A DNA stretch of 64,000 nucleotides. It comes from a bacterium. GTDB lineage: Bacteria > Myxococcota_A > Polyangia > Nannocystales > Nannocystaceae. The stretch is taken from contig JANSYI010000001.1 in the NCBI GenBank assembly GCA_024742475.1, positions 494,019 through 558,018 of the forward strand, read 5' to 3'. The translations under genes were made by a program, and so were the position numbers. Below the pieces are notes generated by a model. That model searched no databases and was not told the origin of the DNA. It saw only the letters and a list, made by a program, of their open reading frames with translations. Each line of letters begins with the position of its first letter. Within the stretch, counting starts at the first letter, position 1. This document shows positions 49,150-58,941 of the stretch, piece after piece.

Positions 49150-50055
49150 GTGAAGATCGCTGTCCTTTCGCAAAACCCGGGCCTGTACTCGTCGAGCCGA
49201 TTGGTCGAGGCCATCGAGGCTGCGGGGCACGAGGCCCTCATCATCGACTACATGCGCTGCTACCTCAGCATCGCCGCGCACCGCCCCACCGTCATCTACC
49301 AGGGCGAGTCGATCGAGGGCGTAGACGCGATCATTCCGCGCATCGCCGCGTCCGAGACGTTCTACGGCAACGCCGTCGTCCGGCAGTTCGAAATGATGGG
49401 GGTCTATACGGTCAACACGTCGCAGGCGATCGCCCGCTCACGCGACAAGCTTCGTTCGCTGCAGCTGCTCTCCCGCAAGGGCATCGGCCTGCCCGTCACG
49501 GCGATCTGTCACTCGGTCAAGGACGTCGATGGCCTCATCGAGGCCGTGGGCGGAGCACCCCTGGTGATCAAGCTCATCGAGGGCATGCAAGGCATCGGGG
49601 TGGTGCTGGCGGAGACGCGGGGCGCTGCGCAGTCCGTCATCGAGGCGTTCCGCAGCCTCGACGCGCACATCCTCGTCCAGGAGTTCATCGCCGAAGCCAA
49701 GGGGGCGGACTACCGATGCTTCGTGGTCGGGGATCGAGTCATCGCCGCCATGAAGCGCCAAGGCGCCGAGGGTGAGTTCCGCTCGAACCTGCACCGCGGC
49801 GGATCCGCCGAAGTCGCCAAGCTCACGCCCGAAGAGCGCTCGACCGCGGTACGGGCGGCTCAGGCCATGGGGCTGCGGGTTGCTGGCGTCGATATCCTGC
49901 GCGCGAACCACGGCCCGCTGGTCATGGAGGTCAACTCCTCGCCAGGGCTCGAGGGAATCGAGCGCTCCACCGAGAAAGACGTTGCCGGTGCCATCATCAA
50001 GTACATCGAAAAAAACGCCCGCCCGGGCAAGACGACAGACCGAATCCAAGGCTGA
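49150..50055 (+). CDS. rimK: RimK-type alpha-L-glutamate ligase
   Basis: A 301-residue protein that matches RimK along its full length: [20 protein letters not shown], the ATP-binding strand with Lys141 ([16 protein letters not shown]), [29 protein letters not shown], and the metal pair Glu260/Asn262 ([14 protein letters not shown]). In E. coli RimK adds glutamates to the C-terminus of ribosomal protein S6 and can make poly-alpha-glutamate. Here, inside an amidoligase cluster beside a carboxypeptidase-like gene, the acceptor may be different. GTG start at 49150. Confidence 0.93.
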   Translation: MKIAVLSQNPGLYSSSRLVEAIEAAGHEALIIDYMRCYLSIAAHRPTVIYQGESIEGVDAIIPRIAASETFYGNAVVRQFEMMGVYTVNTSQAIARSRDKLRSLQLLSRKGIGLPVTAICHSVKDVDGLIEAVGGAPLVIKLIEGMQGIGVVLAETRGAAQSVIEAFRSLDAHILVQEFIAEAKGADYRCFVVGDRVIAAMKRQGAEGEFRSNLHRGGSAEVAKLTPEERSTAVRAAQAMGLRVAGVDILRANHGPLVMEVNSSPGLEGIERSTEKDVAGAIIKYIEKNARPGKTTDRIQG

Positions 50056-51319
50056 GCGCAAGCGACTCGAGCAGCTCACCGAGGCCGCCACGCGGCTTCG
50101 ACAGGTCCATCGAGGCATGCGAGTTCTCGAGGCGATCCGGTGGTCCCCGTCGGTCGAGCGGCAGTTCTTCAAGAACGGCGCGTCTGCGCTGCCGCACCCC
50201 CACTACAAGCCTTTCGACGCCAGCGCGACGCTGGCCGAGCTCAAGGACGTGAAGCGAACGCTTCGGGGAGAGCACGCCCCAGAAGCGATGCTGCGCAAGT
50301 CGTCGGTTCTGCTCGAGACCACCGCGCGCATGCTCGCGTCCGTGGGGAGCCGACGCTTCAGCACCTACGCGCAGAAACTCTACGGGCGCCCCGAAGACCC
50401 GTTCCCCGCGACCACGGTCACCCCGCTGCAGTATGCCCGCAAGATCATTCGCACCCTGAAGCTGACCGCGTCGTCGATGCCCGAGCCCCCCCCGCCGACG
50501 TTGACGGCTGGCGAGGTCGCCCGCCGCATCCGCCGCGGAGTCAAGGAACACTTTGGACGCCAGGCCCCCGAGGTCGTCCTCGACCCGTCGATGGCCGCTC
50601 GCGCTGCGGCGGCCCCCAAGCGGATCCGACTCCGCAAGGGCGCCACCTTCTCGGACCTCGACGTCCATCAGCTTCTGCAGCACGAAGCCTTCGTTCACGT
50701 CGCGACGTCGCTCAACGGCCGCGCGCAGAAGCGATTCTCCCTGCTCGCGGCCAACCACGCCGGAACGACGCGGACGCAGGAGGGCCTGGCCGTCTTCGCC
50801 GAACTCATGTCGGGCACGCTCGACCCTCGTCGACTGCTGCGGCTCAGTCACCGGGTCGAGGCCACCCACCTCGCGCTCGGCGGCGCAAACTTCCTCGAGG
50901 TCTACCGCTACTTCCTGGACGTCTCTCCCAACGAACACGAGGCATACCAGTCGACCGTCCGCATCTTTCGAGGCGGAACGCTCGAAGGGGGCGCGCCGTT
51001 CACCAAGGACATCGTCTACCTCGACGGGCTCTGCCGGGTATACGTGTTCCTTCGGGCGGCCGTCGAGTCGGGGCGATTGGACTGCCTGGGCCTGCTCTTC
51101 GCGGGCAAGCTCGACCTCGAGGACATTGAAGCCCTCCTCGAACTCGAGCACCTCGGTCTGTGTCGGCCCGCCAAGTTCGTGCCACCGTGGGTCACCGACC
51201 CCCGCCGCCTCGTGGCCTACTTTTCGGTCACCGAGGTGATCAAGCGAGCGTCGACCGCCGGGCTGCAGCGGCACTACGCCGAGCAGCTGTCCGCCCTTCC
51301 GACCCTTGGCGACATCTAG
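49988..51319 (+). CDS. DUF1704/QEGLA-family zinc metallopeptidase
   Basis: A 443-residue protein of the family known as flavohemoglobin expression-modulating QEGLA motif protein. The zinc motif HEAFVH (His232, Glu233, His237; HExxxH) and the eponymous [10 protein letters not shown] (Glu265) are intact. The same fold and motif occur in the eukaryotic tubulin tyrosine carboxypeptidase MATCAP, so a carboxypeptidase-like action on a protein C-terminus is plausible. The start is uncertain: between the RimK stop and the conserved region there is no start codon, so I use GTG at 49988 (GAGAAAG 9 nt upstream), which overlaps RimK by 68 bp. Its stop interlocks with that of the convergent small gene (CTAG). 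Confidence 0.85.
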   Translation: MPSSSTSKKTPARARRQTESKAERKRLEQLTEAATRLRQVHRGMRVLEAIRWSPSVERQFFKNGASALPHPHYKPFDASATLAELKDVKRTLRGEHAPEAMLRKSSVLLETTARMLASVGSRRFSTYAQKLYGRPEDPFPATTVTPLQYARKIIRTLKLTASSMPEPPPPTLTAGEVARRIRRGVKEHFGRQAPEVVLDPSMAARAAAAPKRIRLRKGATFSDLDVHQLLQHEAFVHVATSLNGRAQKRFSLLAANHAGTTRTQEGLAVFAELMSGTLDPRRLLRLSHRVEATHLALGGANFLEVYRYFLDVSPNEHEAYQSTVRIFRGGTLEGGAPFTKDIVYLDGLCRVYVFLRAAVESGRLDCLGLLFAGKLDLEDIEALLELEHLGLCRPAKFVPPWVTDPRRLVAYFSVTEVIKRASTAGLQRHYAEQLSALPTLGDI

Positions 51320-51615
51320 AGGAGTCGCGCCCAGCGGCACGGGCGAGCGTCGCACCCGTTGCCGAGCGCAACCCGAACCAGGCCGGTGCCGATGGTCGAG
51401 TCGACCCATCCGTGCGCGCCCGGCCGGGCCGAAGAGTCCATCGTCTCGAGCAGCTCGACCTCCGAGCCCGGAGGCCAGGGCTCGGCGACGCTCACGACCA
51501 CGAAGCGGACTCCCCCGGGCATCACGCCGCGGCCAGCCACGCTCCCGAACCGTCGGGGGTGGCGGGTGAGCGGGCGCCGAAGGGATTCGGGCATCCAACG
51601 CATCGAGAGTCTCAT
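51316..51615 (-). CDS. Small protein of unknown function
   Basis: A 99-residue ORF filling the space between the DUF1704 and PP2C genes. Codon third positions are almost all G or C, as in neighbouring real genes, and the product looks protein-like (GVRFVVVSVAEPWPPGSEVE, GWVDSTIGTGLVRVALGNG). Starts at ATG 51615 or 51603; the open frame continues upstream into the PP2C gene. It could be the last gene of the PP2C operon. No family recognised. Confidence 0.5.
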   Translation of the reverse strand: MRLSMRWMPESLRRPLTRHPRRFGSVAGRGVMPGGVRFVVVSVAEPWPPGSEVELLETMDSSARPGAHGWVDSTIGTGLVRVALGNGCDARPCRWARLL

Positions 51616-51653
51616 GCACGTGGGAGCCCGCGACCGGGCACGAGGGTGCGCGA

Positions 51654-52829
51654 TTATCGGGTTCCGTGGTGTGGCACCACGGCGGAGCCATGCCGAGCAA
51701 ACCCGCCCGCCGCGATCGCGCGGAGCACCTCGACGCCGACTCGCGGCCGACGCCGCGCGAGCTTGTTCCAGCGTTCGGGCGACAGCACGAGGACCCGGGT
51801 GAGCTCGGTCGCACTGACATGCGCCGGGCTGCGCGCACGACCGACGAGCGCAGCCTCTGCGAACCACGACCCGGGACCGAGCTCGAGCGAGGTGTCTGCC
51901 GTCCAGGCCAACCGCCCCTCGACCACGACCACGAGCCCTGCGAGCGCATCGTGCGGCCGCACCAGCGTCTCGCCCGCCGCGAGCGTGTCGAGAAACGCCG
52001 CCCCCACGACCCGGCTCCTCGACGCAAGGTCGAGCCCCGCGAAGGGGGTGACGCTCTCCAGCAGTTCGACCGCCCGAACGCGCGGGTCCTCCGCGACGTC
52101 CTCGATCCGGATGAAGACCGCAGTTGCGTTGTCCTTGCCTCCCAAGGCGTTGGCCCGTTCGAGCAGGCGCCGCGCATTGTCCGGCAGGGACGCCGAGTGG
52201 CTCACGCCAACCTCGTCGACCGCCTCGTTGAGACCGTCGGTGGCGAGCAAGAAGATGTCTCCGGGCGCTAGCGCGAGCACCAAGGTGTCGATCTCCACCC
52301 CCGCGCCTGCGCCGAGCGAGCGGCTCAGCACGTTGCGAAGCGGATGTCTGCGCGCCCGTTCGGGGGACATGGTGCCCGCCCTGTGCAGTTCGTTTGCAAC
52401 CGTGTGGTCGACGCTGAGCTGCTCGAGTCGTCGCTGGCGGTAGAGGTAGAGCCTACTGTCGCCGACGTGCGCCATCGCAGCGCACGCCTCGTGGTGCAGC
52501 AGCACCGTCAGCGTCGTGGCAGCGCCGTCGTGCGTGCCCCCTCGCTTGGCGATGGCGGCAACGGCGTCCCCCGCCGCTTCGACGCAGCGCCGGGCGAGGT
52601 CTCGCAGGTCGTCGGGTGCGATCGGCTTCGGCAAGGACGCAAACCCCTTGCGAGCGCGCTGCGAGACGGCTGCGAGCGCGGCCTCGGCCGCCGCCTCCCC
52701 GTGTGGCGCACCACCGACGCCATCGGCGACCGCGTAGATCCCGTTGGCACGGTCGGCGAGATAGCGGTCCTGGTTCTCGGTGCGCACGCGACCCACGGCC
52801 GAGAGCGCGAATGAATCAGACTTGTTCAT
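51654..52829 (-). CDS. PP2C-family protein phosphatase with C-terminal cNMP-binding-like domain
   Basis: A 391-residue protein. Residues 1-245 form a PPM/PP2C phosphatase with all metal-site motifs: TENQDRYL, AVADGVGG, AHVGDSRLYL, LATDGLNE and GKDNATAVFI. Residues about 260-375 resemble a cyclic-nucleotide-binding beta-barrel (VTPFAGLDLASRSRVVGAAF, AGETLVRPHDALAGLVVVVE, GPGSWFAEAALVGRARSPA). It should dephosphorylate Ser/Thr sites made by Hanks kinases, perhaps controlled through the added domain. It lies 12 bp after a second PP2C gene. ATG at 52829. Confidence 0.9.
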   Translation of the reverse strand: MNKSDSFALSAVGRVRTENQDRYLADRANGIYAVADGVGGAPHGEAAAEAALAAVSQRARKGFASLPKPIAPDDLRDLARRCVEAAGDAVAAIAKRGGTHDGAATTLTVLLHHEACAAMAHVGDSRLYLYRQRRLEQLSVDHTVANELHRAGTMSPERARRHPLRNVLSRSLGAGAGVEIDTLVLALAPGDIFLLATDGLNEAVDEVGVSHSASLPDNARRLLERANALGGKDNATAVFIRIEDVAEDPRVRAVELLESVTPFAGLDLASRSRVVGAAFLDTLAAGETLVRPHDALAGLVVVVEGRLAWTADTSLELGPGSWFAEAALVGRARSPAHVSATELTRVLVLSPERWNKLARRRPRVGVEVLRAIAAGGFARHGSAVVPHHGTR

Positions 52830-52841
52830 GACGGGCGCGTT

Positions 52842-53594
52842 TCAGGCGAGGCTGCCTGCAAAGGTGAGCTCGGAGAATGCCCCGGCAACCCACGAGCTCG
52901 AGTGTTGCACACACGCCCGGGGCACATCGTCGGCCACTCGCACCAGCACAACGGTCGCATCGACGTCGGGTTCTACGGCCGCGGCACGCTCGAGGATCCG
53001 CCGGGCTGCGCTCGAGATCGACGGGGCCTGAAGCTGCTCGAGCACCCAGTCCTCGTCTTCGAGGGCGGACCGCAGACCGTCGGTACACAGCAAGAACACG
53101 TCTCCGGGCCGCACCCGGATCGAGAAGGTGTCCACCCCCACGACGGTTACCCCCTCGGTAAGCTTGGTGCTGGGATGATCGACGGTGAGCTGCGCAAGGC
53201 CTCGATCCGACGCGAGGTAGAGCCTGCTGTCCCCGACGTGCCCCACCACCGCGCGCTCCGAGGTGAGCAGCAACATCGTGATCGTGGTGCTCATCCGTGC
53301 AAGGCTGGGGTCTCGGCTCGCCGCACGATAGACCGCATCGAAGGCGGCCTCGATGGCCACCGCGGCCGTCTCCTCCGAGAACGAGCTCGAACGGAATCGC
53401 CGCCCCTCGACGAGCCGCGCGACATGATCCCGTGTCGCAGCGACGGCGATTCGCGACGCCTCCTCGCCCCCTTCCTCCGCCCCTGAACCGTCACAGACGA
53501 CGTAGAGCCCGAGATGGTCATCGGCTTCGAAGGCGTCCTCGTTGGCCTCGTTGGGCCTCCCGCGGGTGTGTCCCCGAGATTCGTTGTCGTTCAC
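52842..53594 (-). CDS. PP2C-family protein phosphatase
   Basis: A 250-residue PPM phosphatase: NEANEDAFEADDHLGLYVVC with the first Asp, CDGSGAEEGGEEA, VGHVGDSRLYLAS, LCTDGLRSALED and VDATVVLVRV (Asn of the usual DN replaced by Ala). The GTG at 53594 is chosen because it starts just before the first phosphatase strand; the longer frame upstream overlaps the divergent FGE-like gene. It forms an operon with the PP2C gene downstream; two phosphatases side by side may form a pair of opposing or redundant brakes on the kinases. Confidence 0.87.
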   Translation of the reverse strand: MNDNESRGHTRGRPNEANEDAFEADDHLGLYVVCDGSGAEEGGEEASRIAVAATRDHVARLVEGRRFRSSSFSEETAAVAIEAAFDAVYRAASRDPSLARMSTTITMLLLTSERAVVGHVGDSRLYLASDRGLAQLTVDHPSTKLTEGVTVVGVDTFSIRVRPGDVFLLCTDGLRSALEDEDWVLEQLQAPSISSAARRILERAAAVEPDVDATVVLVRVADDVPRACVQHSSSWVAGAFSELTFAGSLA

Positions 53595-53682
53595 GCATCT
53601 CAGAGCCCGCCCGCGTACGAATCGATGCACCCAGCCCGGCGAGCGCTGCACCCGTTTGGCCCTCCGCGGGCTCGAAGCTGTC

Positions 53683-54489
<807 letters not shown>

Positions 54490-54493
54490 ACCG

Positions 54494-55324
54494 ATGAGTC
54501 CGCTCTGGCTCCTTCGCCTCGCCACGTGGCTCTCGGTCTCGGCGCCGCCCCAGCTGCCCGAGACGGTCCGGGTCGCCTCGATCGGCTACGCCGGCGGCGA
54601 TCCGCGCGCTTTCGGGTGCGACCGCGACCTGTGCGCCTTCGAGACGCTGGTGCGCTCGGCCGCGGGCCGGGGCGCGAGCATCATCGTGACGCCCGAGTAC
54701 TCGATGCCGCAGCGCGACGCCGAGCCACGCGTGCAGATCGGTCGACGCCCGTCCAGCGTCGCGGCGCCGATTCAGGCTCACTTCTCCGCGCTCGCCGACA
54801 GCCTCGACATCCACCTGGCCATCAACCTCGAGACCGAGGACGCCAAGGGGCAGCTCTTCAACAGCCTCTTGGTCTTCGACCCCAGAGGCATGCTCGCCGC
54901 GCGTCACGACAAGATGGAGCTGTTCGAGGGCGAGCGGCAGACGCTCGAGCCCGGCGACACCATCACCACGCTGCAGACCCCCTACGGGCGCTTCGGGCTG
55001 CTGATCTGCGCCGACCTCTACACCGAGCCCGCCACGCACCGCGCCCTCGTCGAAGGTGGTGGCGCGGGCGAGGGCGTCTCGCTCATCCTCTTTTCGGCCG
55101 CCTGGACGGTGCCGGTCGCCACCCGGTGGCAGGCCGCGTTCGCCCACGACTGGGGCGTCTACTTCGTCGCCGCCAACGCCAGCCTCGGCGACGGCAGCGG
55201 CAGCGGCATCTTCGACCCCAAGGGACGGGCGATCGGCCACGACGGTCCGCTGCGCTCGATTCGCATCGCCGACATTCCCGTTGCACCCATCTCGGCGGCC
55301 GCGGGCTCTCACGGAGCGCAATGA
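54494..55324 (+). CDS. Exported nitrilase-fold hydrolase (vanin/biotinidase-like)
   Basis: A 276-residue carbon-nitrogen hydrolase with an N-terminal signal-like segment. The catalytic triad is recognisable: Glu in IIVTPEYSMP, Lys in ARHDKMELFE and Cys in LLICADLYTEP. The ICADLYTEP and GIFDPKGRA elements resemble the vanin/biotinidase branch, which hydrolyses pantetheine or biocytin. The family splits amide or nitrile bonds via a thioester. It is likely exported. ATG at 54494, 4 bp after the FGE-like gene, and its stop overlaps the next start (ATGA). Confidence 0.85.
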   Translation: MSPLWLLRLATWLSVSAPPQLPETVRVASIGYAGGDPRAFGCDRDLCAFETLVRSAAGRGASIIVTPEYSMPQRDAEPRVQIGRRPSSVAAPIQAHFSALADSLDIHLAINLETEDAKGQLFNSLLVFDPRGMLAARHDKMELFEGERQTLEPGDTITTLQTPYGRFGLLICADLYTEPATHRALVEGGGAGEGVSLILFSAAWTVPVATRWQAAFAHDWGVYFVAANASLGDGSGSGIFDPKGRAIGHDGPLRSIRIADIPVAPISAAAGSHGAQ

Positions 55325-56130
55325 CCCTGTTCGGGCTCTCCCTCGTCGCCGCGCTGTGGGCCGCCGATGACGCCTACGACACCAGCGACCCGATCGTCGC
55401 CGCAATTGCCTACACCGGCAACACGGCCCCCGACGGGAGCTTCGAGTGCGAAGAGATGGCCAACAGCGACATCGAGGAGGAGCTGTGCGAGGTCGAGGTC
55501 CTCGTCCGGGACGCCGCCGACCAGGGTGCGGTGCTCATCACCGTCTCCGAGGGCGCGTTCGAGACCGAGGAGCCCGAGGCGCTCCCCCGTCGCGGCAGAG
55601 TGCCCGACCCCGAGCACGCGCCCGTGCTCGCCGGCATGTCCAACCTGGCGGCCGAGCTCGGGATCTACCTGCTCGTCCCCATGCACACGATCGGGCCCGA
55701 TGGGCGCCTGTACACCTCGCTCATCGCCCTGAACCCGCGCGGTCGCGCGGTCGGCATTCACCACAAGGTCGAGCTGTACAGCTCCGAGCGCGACGACTAC
55801 GCGCCCGGCAAGGGCATCGAGACCTTCGAGACTCCGTGGGGCCGCGTCGCGATGATGCTCTGCTCCGACCTCTACGGCGAGCCGTCCCTCCACCAGACCA
55901 TGGTCACGCGGTCGGGGGCCGACATCGTGGCGCTCTCGTCGCTGTGGACCACGGCAGGCGCGCTCTCGTGGCAGGCCGCGTTGGCCCACGACTGGGGCGT
56001 TCACGTCATCGCAGCCAACGGAGCCGGCGGCGACGGTGTCGGCAGCGGCATCTACACCCCCGAGGGACGCTCGCTCGCCTCCGACAACTCGGGGCTCGAC
56101 ACCGTCGTCGTCGCGACGCTGCAGCGATAG
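55321..56130 (+). CDS. Exported nitrilase-fold hydrolase
   Basis: A 269-residue carbon-nitrogen hydrolase, paralogue of the gene before it. A signal-like start (MTLFGLSLVAALWAADDAYD) is followed by the triad: Glu in ITVSEGAFE, Lys in IHHKVELYSS and Cys in MMLCSDLYGEP. The GVGSGIYTPEGRS segment parallels the GSGSGIFDPKGRA element of its neighbour. The ATG at 55321 overlaps the preceding stop by 4 bp, so both are made together. Substrates are unknown. Confidence 0.85.
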   Translation: MTLFGLSLVAALWAADDAYDTSDPIVAAIAYTGNTAPDGSFECEEMANSDIEEELCEVEVLVRDAADQGAVLITVSEGAFETEEPEALPRRGRVPDPEHAPVLAGMSNLAAELGIYLLVPMHTIGPDGRLYTSLIALNPRGRAVGIHHKVELYSSERDDYAPGKGIETFETPWGRVAMMLCSDLYGEPSLHQTMVTRSGADIVALSSLWTTAGALSWQAALAHDWGVHVIAANGAGGDGVGSGIYTPEGRSLASDNSGLDTVVVATLQR

Positions 56131-56148
56131 CCGTCATCGGTGGTCATC

Positions 56149-57216
56149 ATGGCATCGCACGCGGCAAAGACCTCGCGCCTCGTCGGCTTGGACGTCGCTC
56201 GTGCCCTCGCCGTGCTGGGCATGATCATCGTCAACTTTCGCGGCAAGGTGAAACCGGACGTCGAGTCGTTCACCCAAGCCGCGTGGATCTTCGACCGCAT
56301 GGAGGGCAAGTGGGCCGCGGTGTTCGTCGTCTTGGCCGGGGTCGGCATCGGCCTGCAAGCCAACAAGGCCACGACCGCCCTCGCCCGCGCCAAGCTCCGC
56401 CGGTCTTTGCTGACGCGCGCCGTCATCCTGCTGGCCATCGGGGTGCTCCACCAGCACTGGTGGACCTGGGACATTCTGGCCTTCTACGGCGTCTACATCG
56501 CGGCGAGCGTGGTGTTCCTGTGGGCGCCCAGCTCTGTGCTGTGGGCAGCCATCACGGCGATGACGTTCGCCTCGGGCTGGCAGTGGATGAACCTCGCGCG
56601 CCCCGACCTGAACTTCTGGACGTTCGAGGGCGCCCTGGGCAAGCTGTTCTTCTGGGGCAACCACCCGACGGTCCCCTGGTTCTCGCTGCTGCTCTTCGGG
56701 CTCTGGCTCGCGCGACGTGACCTGCGAGACCCCGCCGTCCGCTTGCGGCTGTTCATCGTCGCGCTCGTGGTCTTGTGCGTCGCCGAGGCGCTCAACCTGA
56801 GCATTCGCGAGGGAGGGCTGCCGTCCTTGCCGGCCCGCGACATGTTCCGCACGTGGCCCCGACCGACCCGACCGGGGTTCATCATCTCGGGGGTCGCGTT
56901 CGCGACGGTCGCAATCATCTCGGCGATCGAGCTGACCGAGCGCCGTGCCGAGGCCCCGTGGGTGGTCGCGATGTGCGCAGCTGGACAGCTCGCGCTCACG
57001 CTCTACATCATGCACGTGCCCGCGGTCCTGGTGCCCCAAGCCCATGGCTGGATGCCCTCGACGCTGCCGGGCGTGCTCGCGTACGCCCTGGGCGTATATT
57101 GCGCGGGCGTGGCCGGAGCGCTGTGGTGGCGACGCCGGTTCGCTCGAGGGCCTCTCGAAGGCCTCCTCGCTGCCGTCACTTCGGCCCCTCCCGCGGCCCC
57201 CCGCGGCCTCGCCTGA
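56149..57216 (+). CDS. YeiB/DUF418-like multi-pass membrane protein
   Basis: A 355-residue integral membrane protein with about nine or ten hydrophobic helices. The start (SRLVGLDVARALAVLGMIIV) is the signature of the YeiB/DUF418 and heparan-alpha-glucosaminide acetyltransferase-like superfamily, which includes DUF1624 proteins. Members may transfer acyl groups across the membrane; the substrate is unknown. ATG at 56149 is preferred to the GTG at 56140. It comes 18 bp after the second nitrilase gene and 5 bp before the GNAT-nitrilase gene, so all may be one operon. Confidence 0.82.
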   Translation: MASHAAKTSRLVGLDVARALAVLGMIIVNFRGKVKPDVESFTQAAWIFDRMEGKWAAVFVVLAGVGIGLQANKATTALARAKLRRSLLTRAVILLAIGVLHQHWWTWDILAFYGVYIAASVVFLWAPSSVLWAAITAMTFASGWQWMNLARPDLNFWTFEGALGKLFFWGNHPTVPWFSLLLFGLWLARRDLRDPAVRLRLFIVALVVLCVAEALNLSIREGGLPSLPARDMFRTWPRPTRPGFIISGVAFATVAIISAIELTERRAEAPWVVAMCAAGQLALTLYIMHVPAVLVPQAHGWMPSTLPGVLAYALGVYCAGVAGALWWRRRFARGPLEGLLAAVTSAPPAAPRGLA

Positions 57217-57221
57217 TCGCC

Positions 57222-58871
57222 ATGACTCTCTCGAAGCCCCCCAAGAAGAAGACCGCCTCCAAGAAGAAGGCCACCTCCAAGAAGAAGGCCACCTCCAAGA
57301 AGAAGTCCACCTCGGCGAAGCGACCCAAGGCGAGCGCGAAGTCCAAGACGAAGGCGCGCCTGGTCGTCCGGCAGCTCGAGCTCGACGACATCGACGCGGT
57401 GCAGGAGCTGCACAGACTCGCCTACCCCACGCTCGAGCCGTGGTCGCGAGACAACCTCGCCGACCACCTGCGCAAGTTCCCCGAGGGACAGCTCGCGGTC
57501 GAACTCGACGGCAAGCTCGTCGCGACCTCGTCGTCCCTCATCGTCGACGCCTCCGAGCTTGGCGCAGAGCACGTCTTTCGCGACGTGTGCCGCGGCGGTG
57601 ATCTCACCGGGCACGAGCCCGAAGGCGACATGCTCTACGGCATCGACATCGCGGTCACGCCGAAGCACCGCGGCAAGAAGCTGGCGCGGCGGATCTACGA
57701 CGCCCGCAAGGACCTGGTCATGCGACTGAACCTGCGGGGCCTGATCTTCGGGGGACGCATGCCGCGGTACCACAAGTACGCCGAGGAGATGTCGGCCCGC
57801 GAGTACCTCGCCGCCGTCTTGCGCAAGGAGCTTCGCGACCCGGTCGTCACCGCCCAGCGTGCCAACGGGTTTACCGTCCGCGCGCTGCTGCCCAACTACC
57901 TCCCCAAGGACGTCGAGTCCCGCGGCTACGCCGTGCTGATGGAGTGGAAGAACCCGCAGTGGCTGCCGCAGGGTCGCACCCGTCGCAACCGCGTCCGGGT
58001 CGCGTCCGTGCAGTACGAGATGCGCCCGATCGACGGCTTCGAGGCGTTCTCGAAGCAGTGCGAGTTCTTCGTCGACACCGCCTCGGAGTACCGCTGCGAC
58101 ATCGTCGTCTTTCCCGAGCTGCTCACCAACCAGCTCCTCGCGCTCGTCCCCTCCGACACCCCCGCCGAGTCGGCGCGCAAGCTCGACGCGTTCACCAAGC
58201 CGTTCGTGGAGTTCTTCAGCGCCGCGGCCCTGCGCTACAACATCAACATCCTCGCGGGCACGCACCTCACGGTCGAAGGCGACACGCTCTACAACATCGC
58301 CTACTTCTTCCACCGCGACGGCCGCCTCAGCCGGCAGTACAAGATCCACATCACGCCCTCGGAGGCCCGCTGGTGGGGCGTCTCTCCGGGCGACCGCGCC
58401 AACGTGTTCGACACCGACTGCGGCAAGGTCGGCATCGCCATCTGCTACGACGTCGAGTTCCCCGAGTACGCGCGCGCGCTCAAGCACAAGGGCGCCGAGA
58501 TCCTGCTCGTCCCCTACAACACCGACATTCGCTCGGGCCATCTCCGCGTCCGCGCCTGCGCGCAGGCCCGCGCCGTGGAGAACCATGTCTACGTCGTGAC
58601 CGCCGGCGCGACGGGCAACCTCCCGCAGGTCGAGGGCGCCGACATCCACTACGCGCAGAGCGCAATCCTCACGCCGAGCGACATCGCCTTCGCCCGCGAC
58701 GGCATCGCCGCCGAAGCCACGCCCAACATCGAGACGATGCTCGTCCACGACCTCGACCTCGGCGCGCTGCGCAAGATGGAGGCGACCGGAACCGTGCGGC
58801 CGTGGACGGACCGGAGAAAAGACCTCTACCGGGTGACGTTCAAAGACGGCGACGAGGACCTCGAGGTCTGA
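57222..58871 (+). CDS. GNAT acetyltransferase-nitrilase fusion with Lys-rich N-terminal tail
   Basis: A 549-residue fusion. Residues 1-46 are a Lys/Ser/Thr/Ala tail made of KKKATS repeats. A GNAT domain follows (about residues 47-240; VTPKHRGKKLARRIYDARKD carries the acetyl-CoA pyrophosphate loop). A carbon-nitrogen hydrolase domain (about residues 262-525) has Glu in IVVFPELLTN, Lys in RQYKIHITPSE and Cys in IAICYDVEFPEY. The two-domain fusion is known in many bacteria, but its substrate is not. The tail is histone-H1-like and could bind nucleic acid or polyanions. ATG at 57222. Confidence 0.92.
   Translation: MTLSKPPKKKTASKKKATSKKKATSKKKSTSAKRPKASAKSKTKARLVVRQLELDDIDAVQELHRLAYPTLEPWSRDNLADHLRKFPEGQLAVELDGKLVATSSSLIVDASELGAEHVFRDVCRGGDLTGHEPEGDMLYGIDIAVTPKHRGKKLARRIYDARKDLVMRLNLRGLIFGGRMPRYHKYAEEMSAREYLAAVLRKELRDPVVTAQRANGFTVRALLPNYLPKDVESRGYAVLMEWKNPQWLPQGRTRRNRVRVASVQYEMRPIDGFEAFSKQCEFFVDTASEYRCDIVVFPELLTNQLLALVPSDTPAESARKLDAFTKPFVEFFSAAALRYNINILAGTHLTVEGDTLYNIAYFFHRDGRLSRQYKIHITPSEARWWGVSPGDRANVFDTDCGKVGIAICYDVEFPEYARALKHKGAEILLVPYNTDIRSGHLRVRACAQARAVENHVYVVTAGATGNLPQVEGADIHYAQSAILTPSDIAFARDGIAAEATPNIETMLVHDLDLGALRKMEATGTVRPWTDRRKDLYRVTFKDGDEDLEV
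57243..57314 (+). repeat. Four 18-bp tandem repeats (KKKATS)
   Basis: Four units of AAGAAGAAGGCCACCTCC-type sequence at 57243, 57261, 57279 and 57297 (the second and third identical, the outer two with single changes) encode the lysine-rich tail of the GNAT-nitrilase protein. Confidence 0.9.
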
Positions 58872-58889
58872 GGCCGCTGCGCGCGGCCC

Positions 58890-58923
58890 GAGTTTCGCGA
58901 AAGGTGAAGTTCAGGCCCACCGC
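58890..58923. repeat. 34-bp dispersed repeat, copy 1
   Basis: Begins GAGTTTCGCGAAAGGTGAAG and ends GGCCCACCGC; contains the TTTCGCGAAA palindrome. It lies in the gap between two convergent genes, 18 bp after the GNAT-nitrilase stop, and may also act as a terminator or mRNA end structure. It aligns over its full 34 bp with the copy next to the IS3 remnant at 63796. Confidence 0.7.
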
Positions 58924-58941
58924 GTCGCGCCCGGGCGCCCT

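Noticed and set aside
50000..50020. A-AAA-AAC heptamer in the end of rimK as a -1 ribosomal frameshift site
   Set aside because: A -1 slip leads to neither the DUF1704 frame (which is +1) nor any conserved extension; kept only as a possible indel-prone tract.
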